DNA of 27,910 nucleotides from a virus. Below the pieces are notes generated by a model. The model searched no databases and was not told the origin of the DNA. It saw only the letters and a program-made list of their open reading frames with translations. The stretch lies in the IMG/VR virus record IMGVR_UViG_3300047174_000305, positions 1-27,910 of that record, one strand, 5' to 3'. This document shows positions 17,645 to 24,604 of the stretch, one piece after another. Position 1 is the stretch's first letter, and the number at the start of each line of letters is the position of its first letter. The position numbers and the translations under genes were made by a program.

Positions 17645-18018
17645 CACACGGTCCAGCTCAGGCCCGAAAACCCCAGCCCCTCGCCAGGCGATAATCCCAA
17701 AAAACTGCATAGCCGGCGCCGCCAGGAATCGAATAGACGCAAACGATCTACCACCTCATTCGCATTGTGCTTCCAAGAAGCGGCCGCATCGCTATCCAAA
17801 TTCTCACTTGATCCCGGTACAGCCATCTCCAATTGCGACAACGTCGACAAATACCCAATCGCCACCGCCATCTCAGCTTCCGACAGATTGTTCATCCGAT
17901 ATTCCAACAACCCGTAAGCCGTAAAAAAACGCCACCCCATATTGCCGGCCGGTGAGGCGCCATACGCCGGATACCCGCAAAACCGGCGGATATCCGTCTT
18001 CTGCTGATCGGTTAACAT
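17644..18018 (-). CDS. Head-tail adaptor (connector) protein
   Basis: A 124-aa protein with ATG 18018 and a G-rich Shine-Dalgarno close upstream. It begins MLTDQQKTDIRRFCGYPAYG and continues with helical blocks (FFTAYGLLEYRMNNLSEAEMAVAIGYLSTLSQLEMAVPG) and LDSDAAASWKHNANEVVDRLRLFDSWRRRLCSFLG. An all-helical small protein directly after the capsid gene is the usual place for the first head-completion adaptor. The function is inferred from context and fold pattern. Confidence 0.7.
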   Translation of the reverse strand: MLTDQQKTDIRRFCGYPAYGASPAGNMGWRFFTAYGLLEYRMNNLSEAEMAVAIGYLSTLSQLEMAVPGSSENLDSDAAASWKHNANEVVDRLRLFDSWRRRLCSFLGLSPGEGLGFSGLSWTV

Positions 18019-18039
18019 GCGCCCTCCCCCGCCGTCCCC

Positions 18040-18065
18040 GGTGTGATGCGAAACCGCACCACACC
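18040..18065 (-). other. 11-bp hairpin downstream of the capsid gene
   Basis: In the gap between the capsid stop and the adaptor start, GGTGTGGTGCG pairs with CGCATCACACC (one G-T wobble) around a GTTT loop on the minus-strand RNA. No T-tract follows, so it is not a standard intrinsic terminator. It may stabilise or process the capsid message. Confidence 0.55.
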
Positions 18066-18081
18066 GCCCCCCCGCAACCGT

Positions 18082-19410
18082 TCAGCCCATATGTTCGATC
18101 ATCACCGCGCGCTTGAAGTTCGCGTTCGTCGATGTCGGAACCGTCAGACTATTCGTCGTCGTATCGCTCGGTGCGCAGAACCCACCGATCCAATACCAGG
18201 ATTGCGCGATAATCTGCTGCAACCTGTCGATCGGCTCACGGGTCACCATGCACACGCCGTCCACCATCGAAACGATCGCGTCCTTCGGCGCCACGTCATC
18301 CGCCGCCATTCCGGCGAAATCACCCTCGATCAACGCCCCCTGGCCCACCACGATCGGCCGCCGCACGATCGCCCCCGCAATCGTCGGATGCGGCTGCACA
18401 TAGGACTCGGTGGTCAACACAAACCGCAGTCCCAGGAATTCGTTCACCACCCCCTGCCCCGGCCGGAATATCTCGTTCGCGGACGTGGAACCAATGAACA
18501 GCCGCTGGAAATCCTGATCCGCAAACAACTGCCGAGCACTGATCGGATCCAGATAACAATTATACGCGCCATCAATGTCCGGCACCGCATTCACCCGCAG
18601 CCCAGCCACTGCATCCAGCACATTCGTCATGGAAAGCGTATCGCCGGTCTGCAACAGCCCAGTATTCGTTCGTGCATTCGGCCGCAGGATCAAGGAAGCG
18701 GTCGCCGCCTGAACACTGTTGCCAGCCGTCCCGTCACTTACCGAAACCGCGGTGGCGAGCGTCAGCACACCACTCACCCCACCCGGCGTGGTCGATACAT
18801 TCGTCGCGTCCGGCCCCACGCCAATCAACACGTAGATGTCGGCACCAATCGTCACGTTCAACGGATTGCCTGAACTCACGCTCTGCTGCGAACCGTTCAC
18901 GAAACCCGTCTGGAACCCGCGAACGTCGTCCACCGCAACCTGCGCCCCGGCCGAACCCAGTGTCGTCCGCACCCGGCTATTACCGCCGAAATACGAACCG
19001 AACAGCGCATTGCGCGCCAGGTCGTCCAGGCTACGCGCCGCCTGCTCGCCATTCACGTACGCATTCTGCAGAAACAGGCTCGCAATCCCCACGCGGCTCG
19101 TCACCATGTTTAAATCCATGGTCGCCGCATAATGGTTCAACGTCAGCGTAAATTGCTCCACGTTCCAGGATCCCGGCGTCAAGCCGTTATCCAAATTCGT
19201 GTTCGTCGAAGCGGCAATCGGCGTCGTCACCGAGGGCTTCAAACCAGCCCGCGTCTTCGTCAACGTCTCACCGATACCCACCGAGAAGTCCTCCCGGTCA
19301 GCACAGGCGCGATACCCAATGCGTGAACGTAGGGCCTGCTGGAACTCGCGCTCCAGAAAGCCCTGCTGGATGATCGGCTGCAGCGCCACCGGAAAATTGG
19401 AAATGCTCAT
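18082..19410 (-). CDS. Major capsid protein
   Basis: A 442-aa protein starting at ATG 19410, with GGGGG 5 nt upstream. The N-terminus (MSISNFPVALQPIIQQGFLEREFQQALRS) lacks a long scaffold-like delta region. Further blocks are FTLTLNHYAATMDLNMVTSRVGIASLFLQNAYVNGEQAARSLDDLARNALFG, an Ig-like or insertion region rich in Ser/Thr/Gly at about 180-270, and YNCYLDPISARQLFADQDFQRLF. The C-terminus has GVCMVTREPIDRLQQIIAQSWYWIGGF. The gene position after portal and scaffold, and the size, fit an HK97-fold coat protein of the P22/N4-type groups. No head protease gene is present, which fits an uncleaved capsid built with a separate scaffold. Confidence 0.87.
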   Translation of the reverse strand: MSISNFPVALQPIIQQGFLEREFQQALRSRIGYRACADREDFSVGIGETLTKTRAGLKPSVTTPIAASTNTNLDNGLTPGSWNVEQFTLTLNHYAATMDLNMVTSRVGIASLFLQNAYVNGEQAARSLDDLARNALFGSYFGGNSRVRTTLGSAGAQVAVDDVRGFQTGFVNGSQQSVSSGNPLNVTIGADIYVLIGVGPDATNVSTTPGGVSGVLTLATAVSVSDGTAGNSVQAATASLILRPNARTNTGLLQTGDTLSMTNVLDAVAGLRVNAVPDIDGAYNCYLDPISARQLFADQDFQRLFIGSTSANEIFRPGQGVVNEFLGLRFVLTTESYVQPHPTIAGAIVRRPIVVGQGALIEGDFAGMAADDVAPKDAIVSMVDGVCMVTREPIDRLQQIIAQSWYWIGGFCAPSDTTTNSLTVPTSTNANFKRAVMIEHMG

Positions 19411-19420
19411 TCAGGCCCCC

Positions 19421-19445
19421 AAAAGAAAAAGGGGCACCAGGCCCC
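19421..19445 (-). terminator. Intrinsic terminator or attenuator between scaffold and capsid genes
   Basis: On the minus strand GGGGC-CTGGT-GCCCC (19445 to 19431) is followed at once by TTTTTCTTTT (19430-19421). The stem is short but GC-pure and the U-tract is good. It lies in the 65-nt gap just before the capsid Shine-Dalgarno, so it may reduce read-through from upstream genes or mark the end of a shorter transcript. Confidence 0.6.
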
Positions 19446-19475
19446 CCATTGTCCGCATATCCCGAGCCATCGCAC

Positions 19476-19880
19476 TCACCGGCGACGTATCAACTCCGCA
19501 CGCGCCGCTCGCCACTCGTCCACGCTCATATCCGCAGCCATTCGCCGCCGAGCCGGTGCCGCCACGGGCGCCAAACCCGCGCTGCTAGACTGCGAGGCGC
19601 CAAACAACCAAGGTTTGTCGCGCCGCAATGCACGGATCACCTCACTCGCCTCCGCCCCCGCACTCCCGGTGGGCGCGTTCCACGCCGACGCATCCAGCAA
19701 CCGCAATCCATCCAAGTCGACGATGCCGGCACGAACCGCCTCCGCCTTCAATTCGGCCTGCCGCAACTGCAACATCGAACGTGCCTCAACCTCCTGCAAT
19801 TGCCGCTCCAACGCTTCAGCGCGTGACCGTAACGCCGCCAGCGCGTCGTCCGGTCCCACAACCGGTTCCGCTTCGCTCAT
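19476..19880 (-). CDS. Scaffold-like capsid assembly protein
   Basis: A 134-aa protein with ATG 19880 overlapping the portal stop (ATGA) and GGAGG just upstream. Residues about 12-45 form a charged coiled coil (LAALRSRAEALERQLQEVEARS). This is followed by AVRAGIVDLDGLRLLD and EVIRALRRDKPWLFG, the usual pattern at the C-terminus of phage scaffolding proteins. The tail is basic (ARAELIRRR), as expected for coat-protein contact. Its place between portal and major capsid genes supports a scaffold role. Confidence 0.75.
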   Translation of the reverse strand: MSEAEPVVGPDDALAALRSRAEALERQLQEVEARSMLQLRQAELKAEAVRAGIVDLDGLRLLDASAWNAPTGSAGAEASEVIRALRRDKPWLFGASQSSSAGLAPVAAPARRRMAADMSVDEWRAARAELIRRR

Positions 19881-21271
19881 CCCACCTCCTCCATTTTGAT
19901 CCGCCGCATTTCCGCGGCCACATCCTCGATGTCATAGCTCGCCGCCAGTACCCGCAGGGCGGTTTCGCGCGACATCTGCTTCGCCCCAACCAGCGAGATC
20001 AGCGTCTCCGCCGTCCGCTGCCCGTCCAGGGCGTCGTCCGGATACCAGTCCGGCCAGCGCAACCCGATAGGCGCGTCCATAGCCAACGCCGGCAAAGCGC
20101 GCCCCCCGGCCCGCAGCTGATAAACCTGGCTTGCTCGCAAAATCATTCGCGCCAGTTCTACCAAGGCCCCCTGGCCATAGCTCACGCGCAGATTATCCGC
20201 GAGCCACAACAGCCCCTGGTTCATCAGCTGCAACGCCCGGCCACTCGCCGGGGCCGACAACCGGCTCGCGTCCGCACGATTTCCGTGCAAACTCTCCAAG
20301 GCCAGCTCTCGCAAGATGCGCACATACTCGATCACCGCCTGGCTTGCCGTGCCACCGATCTCCAGCAGCTTCGCATCACCCTTCTCGCTCACCACCAACG
20401 CATTGGCAGCGCCACGAACCATCGTGCCGTCCAACCCAGCCGGCTCGCGGATCAACAAAGTAGGGTCGCTACTATACTTAAGCCCGCGTCCCGCCTGGCT
20501 AAGCTGATAGTCGATCTCGATCGACGTATCTATCGCCGCCCGAAATGTACACGCCCCGTCAAAACCTTTACCGCCAGGCAGATTACGTATCCACACAATC
20601 GGCACAAACCCCAACCCATGCCGAGTCGTATGCGCCAAATCCTCTACAGCCACCGCCGTAGAACCCACCGCCACCGGCTCATACCACCGCTCGAACTCAG
20701 TGTCCCAAATACGCTGAAACCAATAAAACGCACCTGGGTCCGCAATCTGGTAGCCCTGGGCTGCCAACATCGCCCCGTTCACCTTGTACCGCTCCACCAC
20801 CCGGCTAAGTGTATCCGGCGCATCAACCACCCAAACCGGCGTCAAATACGGCGTGTCCATCGCATCCACGAACACGCGGCCCTGCAGCACCCGCAAAAGC
20901 AACGCCACCGACCCGATACTGCCGCGCAGCCCCGCCTCAACCATCACCGAATTCAGCCGGGCATCTCGCACCACGGCCGCCAACGCATCCCGTACCGCTG
21001 CATCCGGTGATTCGAAACTCGGAAAGTGTCCCTCGCTAAACAATAGCGCAACACTGTCCTCCACCACCAGCCGGGCCAGCCCGTAACGAACCGAAGGCCT
21101 GCGCTGGCGCAACGGTATATACTCACCAGCTGAATTCCGTTCCTCGTGGAATTCATAGGGCAACGAGTCGTACAACGACCCATCCAGAACGCGCTGGTAG
21201 ATCGCTAACTGCCGGGTGCGTTCGGGGTAGTCACCGTCTAAAGGTGTCAGATCGCAGATCGTGGTATACAC
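19877..21271 (-). CDS. Portal protein
   Basis: A 464-aa protein with GTG start 21271 and GGAG about 8 nt upstream. The pattern fits SPP1 gp6-type portals: N-terminal helical region (YPERTRQLAIYQRVLDG), RYGLARLVVEDSVALLF, central WYEPV...VPIVWIRNLPGG, the IEIDYQLSQAGRGLKYSSDPTLLI block at about 255, and a C-terminal helical region with SGRALQLMNQGLLWLADNLR and LRWPDWYPDD. It forms the dodecameric DNA gate at the head vertex. It follows terL, as usual. Confidence 0.9.
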   Translation of the reverse strand: MYTTICDLTPLDGDYPERTRQLAIYQRVLDGSLYDSLPYEFHEERNSAGEYIPLRQRRPSVRYGLARLVVEDSVALLFSEGHFPSFESPDAAVRDALAAVVRDARLNSVMVEAGLRGSIGSVALLLRVLQGRVFVDAMDTPYLTPVWVVDAPDTLSRVVERYKVNGAMLAAQGYQIADPGAFYWFQRIWDTEFERWYEPVAVGSTAVAVEDLAHTTRHGLGFVPIVWIRNLPGGKGFDGACTFRAAIDTSIEIDYQLSQAGRGLKYSSDPTLLIREPAGLDGTMVRGAANALVVSEKGDAKLLEIGGTASQAVIEYVRILRELALESLHGNRADASRLSAPASGRALQLMNQGLLWLADNLRVSYGQGALVELARMILRASQVYQLRAGGRALPALAMDAPIGLRWPDWYPDDALDGQRTAETLISLVGAKQMSRETALRVLAASYDIEDVAAEMRRIKMEEVG

Positions 21272-21296
21272 GGATCACACTCCAAGGAAGGAAGCA

Positions 21297-21318
21297 GTCC
21301 TTTTTTGAAAAAACGGAC
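21297..21318. other. AT-rich hairpin between terL and portal genes
   Basis: GTCC-TTTTTT-G-AAAAAA-C-GGAC forms a long inverted repeat inside a 57-nt AT-rich gap between terL and the portal start. The T-run lies inside the stem rather than after it, so it does not look like a normal terminator on either strand. A regulatory or spacing role is possible. Confidence 0.4.
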
Positions 21319-21328
21319 CAAAAAACTT

Positions 21329-22732
21329 TTACCTTGAAGAGTACGACAATCTTGCAAAGCGAGCCGGCGCTGCAACGCCCAGCAACATCGAGAACGCTCT
21401 GGACAGCGCGTCTACCTGATCGTCCTTGCGGCACTCCGGGAAACTTGCCAATTCATCCAGAAACACCGCATTCCAGCCGGCCCGCCGCATCGCCAACGTC
21501 CCCGCCTGCATCTGCGCCGCCACCGGCATGGCTCGCACCATCTTGGAACCAGTCTCGGGCGTCGACTCCACCCGATACCCACCCAGCAACTGCGTCAGAA
21601 ACATCACCTGGCTTTTGCCGGCCTGCCCCGGATCCTTCGGCAAACCCACCGTCACTGCCACGCCGTCCGCCGCCGCCGCCGCCCGTATCCGCTCTACCAC
21701 CTCGCCCGGCACCGCCCGAAACCGGATCACGTCATCCACAAACACCGCGCCACTGGCATCGCGCACCAGCTTCACCCCCACCGTCCAATCCGGATCCCCG
21801 CTGGCATCGGAAGTCCCGGCCAAATCCCAGGCCCGAACCCCGGTGCCCTCGGGCACGGTATCCACCACGCGCAACAACCGTGGATCGAACACCTGCCCAC
21901 CCGCCCGCAACGGCGCCTGTTGAAACAACGCAGCGAACTGCCGCTCACCCAGCATCGCCCGCTTGGCCTCTATCGCCTCCCTGTCCTCCCAGTCGGGCCA
22001 CAGCGCCTCGCCCGGCGCACGGCCCATCGCATCTCCCGCCTCCGCCAACGCCGGCAGACGCAGCACCTTCCATCCGCCTTGCTCGATTAACCGGCCAGCA
22101 AGATCGTCGGTGTGCCAACGCGTCATCACCAGAACCATCCGCCCCTCCGGCTTCATCCGCGTCACCAGTTCGGATCGGAACCAATCCCAAAGATGCTCGC
22201 GCGCCGAAAAACTCTCCGCGTCTGCAAACGACCGGATTGGATCATCAATCAACGCCAGGTCAGCCCGACGCCCGGTCACCGCCCCATGCACCCCGATGCC
22301 AAAGAACTCGCCCCCCTCCTCCGTCGTGAACCGGCCCGCAGCCCGCTGGTCGTTCCGCACGTTCACCCCCAACAATTGTGGATGATCTTCGATCAAGCCG
22401 CGCACAGCCCGCCCAAAATGCTCCGCCAGCGGCGCCGTATGGCACGTCATGATCACCGAGCTTTGCGGATGCTGCGAAAGCCACCAGGCCGGAAACAACC
22501 GGCTGGCATACGTGCTCTTCGCCGCGCCCGGCGGCAGCAACAACATCAGCTGCCGGGTCTCACCGGCACTCACCTTCTGCAGCGCCGTCAGTATCGCCCT
22601 ATGGTGCGGCGCCGGTTTCTGACCCAGCGACCCCATGGCGTAACACGACCAGGCGGACAGGCTAGCCCGTACTAGCCCCCTCAACTCGCCTTCCAAGGCC
22701 AGCAATTCTGCGCAATTCATCCAGTTCGCCAT
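21329..22732 (-). CDS. terL: Terminase large subunit
   Basis: A 467-aa packaging motor subunit. Walker A is PPGAAKST at residues 67-74 and Walker B LALIDDP at about 159-165, followed by VMTRWHTDDLAGRL at 202-215 (coupling motif). The C-terminal RNase H-like nuclease has RAWDLAGTSD (Asp 303), GDPDWTVGV, and KDDQVDALSRA (437-447) carrying the last acidic residues. ATG 22732 has GGGGG directly before it, and ATG 22720 is an alternative; with the first, it overlaps terS by 71 nt. It translocates DNA into the prohead through the portal. Confidence 0.95.
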   Translation of the reverse strand: MANWMNCAELLALEGELRGLVRASLSAWSCYAMGSLGQKPAPHHRAILTALQKVSAGETRQLMLLLPPGAAKSTYASRLFPAWWLSQHPQSSVIMTCHTAPLAEHFGRAVRGLIEDHPQLLGVNVRNDQRAAGRFTTEEGGEFFGIGVHGAVTGRRADLALIDDPIRSFADAESFSAREHLWDWFRSELVTRMKPEGRMVLVMTRWHTDDLAGRLIEQGGWKVLRLPALAEAGDAMGRAPGEALWPDWEDREAIEAKRAMLGERQFAALFQQAPLRAGGQVFDPRLLRVVDTVPEGTGVRAWDLAGTSDASGDPDWTVGVKLVRDASGAVFVDDVIRFRAVPGEVVERIRAAAAADGVAVTVGLPKDPGQAGKSQVMFLTQLLGGYRVESTPETGSKMVRAMPVAAQMQAGTLAMRRAGWNAVFLDELASFPECRKDDQVDALSRAFSMLLGVAAPARFARLSYSSR

Positions 22733-22931
22733 CCCCCAATGGTCTCAACGGCGGCGCCACCCGCGCCCGCGCCGGCTTGGCATGCACATACGGCGCAGCG
22801 GCCTTGGCCACCGCCACCGCCGCCCCGGTCGCCCCCGTCGCCCGGTACCCACGCATCGCCTCCAACAGCACATCCAGCGGCGAAATCTGATCGTCCACAG
22901 AACCCCCAAACAGGATTATAAACCTATTCAC
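22662..22931 (-). CDS. Terminase small subunit-like protein
   Basis: An 89-aa protein. GTG 22931 has AGGGG 4 nt upstream; GTG 22898 with GGGGG 4 nt upstream is equally possible and gives VDDQISPLDVLLEAM at the start. The block SPLDVLLEAMRGYRATG...AVAVAKAAAPYVHAKPA at about 17-56 is the recognisable pattern of alphaproteobacterial phage small terminases (first helix, then AAK.AAPYVH.K.A). The C-terminal part is basic and flexible. It is directly upstream of, and overlaps, terL. The role is recognition of the packaging site. Confidence 0.78.
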   Translation of the reverse strand: MNRFIILFGGSVDDQISPLDVLLEAMRGYRATGATGAAVAVAKAAAPYVHAKPARARVAPPLRPLGDGELDELRRIAGLGRRVEGASTG

Positions 22932-22977
22932 AGATCCCCTTTATCCAGGCGATCCGCTCCCGAGAAAACCTGAAGAT

Positions 22978-23047
22978 TGCAAAGATTATCGGAACTATTG
23001 GCCAGCGAGCCGCTCGCTCAAACCGCTATCGTTAAGGAAGTTATACT
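22978..23047. repeat. Left part of interrupted ~120-bp direct repeat (copy A)
   Basis: TGCAAAGATT...GGCCAGCGAGC...CTCAAACCG.TATCGTTAA.GAA.TTATAC closely matches 26592-26675. The match breaks off at the transposon end and resumes at 26411 on the other side, showing that the element landed inside this repeat. Confidence 0.85.
23036..23047. repeat. Left target duplication of the transposon
   Basis: GGAAGTTATACT, matching GGAAGTTATACC at 26411-26422 in 11 of 12 positions. It abuts the left inverted repeat. The length is greater than the 8 bp usually described for IS1595-family insertions. Confidence 0.8.
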
Positions 23048-23069
23048 CAATTATCCCTTTGACAAAGCA
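23048..23069 (+). repeat. Left terminal inverted repeat of transposon
   Basis: Reads CAATTATCCCTTTGAC then AAAGCA. It matches the reverse complement of 26389-26410 except at position 16 (C here, G there). The TTGACA within it is the -35 of the transposase promoter. Confidence 0.88.
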
Positions 23070-23087
23070 AGCCGGTGGGTGCATTAT
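23059..23087 (+). promoter_or_regulatory. Transposase promoter overlapping the left inverted repeat
   Basis: TTGACA (23059-23064), a 17-nt spacer, then CATTAT (23082-23087). The predicted transcription start is at or a few bases before the ATG at 23095, so the message is probably leaderless; no Shine-Dalgarno is seen at normal spacing. Transposase bound to the repeat would cover the -35 box. Confidence 0.7.
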
Positions 23088-23094
23088 CCTACCC

Positions 23095-24057
23095 ATGAGC
23101 ACGATCAACCTCACCGACCCGATCTTCACCGACGCCGACAAGGCCCGCGAATGGCTTGAAAGCGTCCGCTGGGCCAACGGCGTGTTCTGCGCTCACTGCG
23201 GCTCTACCAACGTTCTCCGCATGGAAGGCGAGGCGCACCGCGCCGGCCTCCACAACTGCCGCGACTGCCGCAAGCAGTTCAGCGTGACGGTCGGGACCGT
23301 GTTCGAACGCAGCCACGTGCCGTTGAACAAGTGGGTGCTGGCCAACTACCTGATGAACAGCAGCAAGAAGGGCATCTCGGCCCACCAGCTCCACCGCACG
23401 ATCGGCGTCACTTATAAGACGGCCTGGTTCATGGCCCATCGCCTCCGCGAAGCCATGACCGACACGAACCTTCCGCCGCTGGGTGGCGAGGGCAAGGTGG
23501 TGGAAGCCGACGAGATGTACCACGGCAAGGCGGAAATCCCGCCCAGCCCGGCCCGCTACGGCCGACCCTACCTCAAGCAAGGCAAGAAGGCTCAGAAGCG
23601 CACCGTGATCGCCCTGGTAGAGCGTGGCGCTGAGGCCCGCGCGGTTCATCTGAGCGGGAAGCGTGTGACGGCTAAGAACGTGGCGGAAGTCCTGGTCAAG
23701 CACGCCGACGCGAAAAGCGCGCTGCACACGGACGAAAGCGTCCTCTACCCCTCCATCGGCCCGAGCTTCGCCAAGCACGAGACGGTCCGCCATGCCGCTA
23801 ACGAGTATGCCCGTGGCAAGGGCGCCGATCTGGTCACCACGAACAGCGTTGAGGGCTTCTTTGGCGTGTTCAAGCGCGGCTTCAACGGCATCTACCAGCA
23901 CTGCGGCGAGCAGCACTTCCAGCGCTACCTGGATGAATACACCTTCCGCTACAACCACCGCGTTAAGCTGGGCTTCACGGACGCCGAGCGCGCCCTGGTG
24001 GCCATGAAGGGCATCGAGGGCAAGAGGCTGACGTATCGGCGGATTAGTGAAGCTTAA
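23095..24057 (+). CDS. IS1595-family transposase (ISXO2-like DDE)
   Basis: A 320-aa protein. ATG 23095 (MSTINLTDPIFTDADKA) is chosen over ATG 23059, which lies inside the -35 box. An N-terminal zinc ribbon has Cys 32, 35, 55 and 58 (FCAHC...NCRDC). A helical region KKGISAHQLHRTIGVTYKTAWFMAHRLREAM follows. DDE-type catalytic positions are Asp139 (EADEMYHG), Asp213 (HTDES) and Glu253 in TTNSVEGFFG, with Asn250 in the family-typical position; FRYNHR closes the core. Length and motifs are complete, so it is probably active. It is followed by a terminator that isolates it from the cargo genes. Confidence 0.95.
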   Translation: MSTINLTDPIFTDADKAREWLESVRWANGVFCAHCGSTNVLRMEGEAHRAGLHNCRDCRKQFSVTVGTVFERSHVPLNKWVLANYLMNSSKKGISAHQLHRTIGVTYKTAWFMAHRLREAMTDTNLPPLGGEGKVVEADEMYHGKAEIPPSPARYGRPYLKQGKKAQKRTVIALVERGAEARAVHLSGKRVTAKNVAEVLVKHADAKSALHTDESVLYPSIGPSFAKHETVRHAANEYARGKGADLVTTNSVEGFFGVFKRGFNGIYQHCGEQHFQRYLDEYTFRYNHRVKLGFTDAERALVAMKGIEGKRLTYRRISEA

Positions 24058-24058
24058 G

Positions 24059-24087
24059 ACGCCTAGGCAGAGGGCTAGGGCGTTTTT
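24059..24087 (+). terminator. Intrinsic terminator after transposase
   Basis: ACGCCTAG pairs with CTAGGGCGT (one bulged G) around GCAGAGGG, followed by TTTTT. It begins two bases after the transposase stop. Confidence 0.75.
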
Positions 24088-24369
24088 GAGGTGGAGACGT
24101 TTTCTCCGATTCGAACCCTAGTTTGTTGCGTAACAAAGTTATCCACAGGCTCATCTATGTCCCTGCAAGCGCTCCTGGTGACACCAACTCATTGTTAATA
24201 AATAGTATTTTATTGTGATAATTGGACACTTGCAATCAGGAAACTCTGAGGGCATTTTGCACTTGACACATCGCCGAAGGCTCGGAACGCGTCTGCGCGA
24301 ATCGCGTCCTTTGACGATGTCAATATGTCCGATCGATTTCGAGGGCGATTTCGACGGCTGGAGGTTGGT
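24088..24369. other. Noncoding leader of the cargo genes with DnaA box and AT-rich tract
   Basis: About 280 nt with no credible gene. It holds a GGAGA/TCTCC hairpin (24093-24107), a TTTGTT-GCGT... AACAAA inverted repeat (24122-24137), a perfect DnaA box TTATCCACA (24139-24147), and an AT-rich stretch (24191-24224). A weak promoter with TTGTTA (24192-24197) and an extended -10 TGTGATAAT (24214-24222 region) could drive the cargo genes. The spacing is 19 nt, longer than ideal. Confidence 0.45.
24139..24147 (+). promoter_or_regulatory. Perfect DnaA-box sequence TTATCCACA
   Basis: Exact match to the strong DnaA-binding 9-mer, about 45 nt before an AT-rich tract inside the transposon. Only one box is seen and no initiator gene or iterons, so it may be chance or a regulatory site. 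Confidence 0.4.
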
Positions 24370-24558
24370 ATGACACAGTTGGAGATAGCGAAGGAGACGT
24401 TGTTTGGCACGGAGAATCTCCATGTCAAAAACGTAAAGCTGTTTCCGGGGACCAACCGTGATGCGACCCCGGAGCAGGTTGGTGCTGAAATCAACCTTAT
24501 CATCGCCCGCCTGAGTGATGGCGATTACGATGATATCACAGATGAGTGTGACGCTTAA
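24370..24558 (+). CDS. 62-aa protein, first gene of the cargo operon
   Basis: ATG 24370 has GGAGG 5 nt upstream, which is much better than the in-frame ATG at 24325. The product begins MTQLEIAKETLFGTENLHVK, continues NVKLFPGTNRDATPEQVGAEI, and ends in an acidic tail (DGDYDDITDECDA). It is small, soluble and acidic, with a likely helix at about 33-48. I do not recognise the family and no HTH is evident. It lies 46 nt before the ImmA/IrrE-like gene on the same strand, so the two probably act together, perhaps as a small partner or antitoxin-like protein. That role is inference from arrangement only. Confidence 0.75.
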   Translation: MTQLEIAKETLFGTENLHVKNVKLFPGTNRDATPEQVGAEINLIIARLSDGDYDDITDECDA

Positions 24559-24604
24559 CTAAGGGTCTTTTCAATTCCGTTTTGAGTTAGTAGGTTGCTA
24601 GGCT

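Larger units (their letters stand above)
1..22931 (-). mobile_element. Late structural module of a contractile-tailed prophage
   Basis: An almost unbroken run of minus-strand genes goes from terminase to tail fibres and host-surface proteins, in the usual order packaging, head, neck, sheath and tube, tape measure, baseplate, fibres. Sheath, tube, gpD-like, gpV-like, gp25-like and gpJ-like proteins together indicate a contractile tail. Many junctions overlap by 1 to 17 nt, so most genes are probably translationally coupled. No integrase, att site or lysis enzyme is visible, so the prophage ends lie outside the window. The HTH and DUF6362-like genes at the right edge probably belong to the same prophage. 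All key genes are intact, which argues against advanced decay. Confidence 0.93.

Noticed and set aside
19628-21010. Long plus-strand open frame (460 codons) opposite the portal gene
   Set aside because: It is antisense to a clear portal gene and is open only because of the high-GC third-position bias. Its protein is rich in Arg, Pro and His with no domain pattern. The same reasoning removes other long plus-strand frames opposite terL, tailspike and baseplate genes.
23095-24090. A simple insertion sequence ending just after the transposase
   Set aside because: No right-hand match to CAATTATCCC lies near the transposase stop, whereas a 21/22 match with a flanking duplication is found at 26410.
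24210-24503. Minus-strand frames opposite the 62-aa cargo gene
   Set aside because: No ribosome site and no protein pattern. The plus-strand gene has a strong Shine-Dalgarno and fits the operon.
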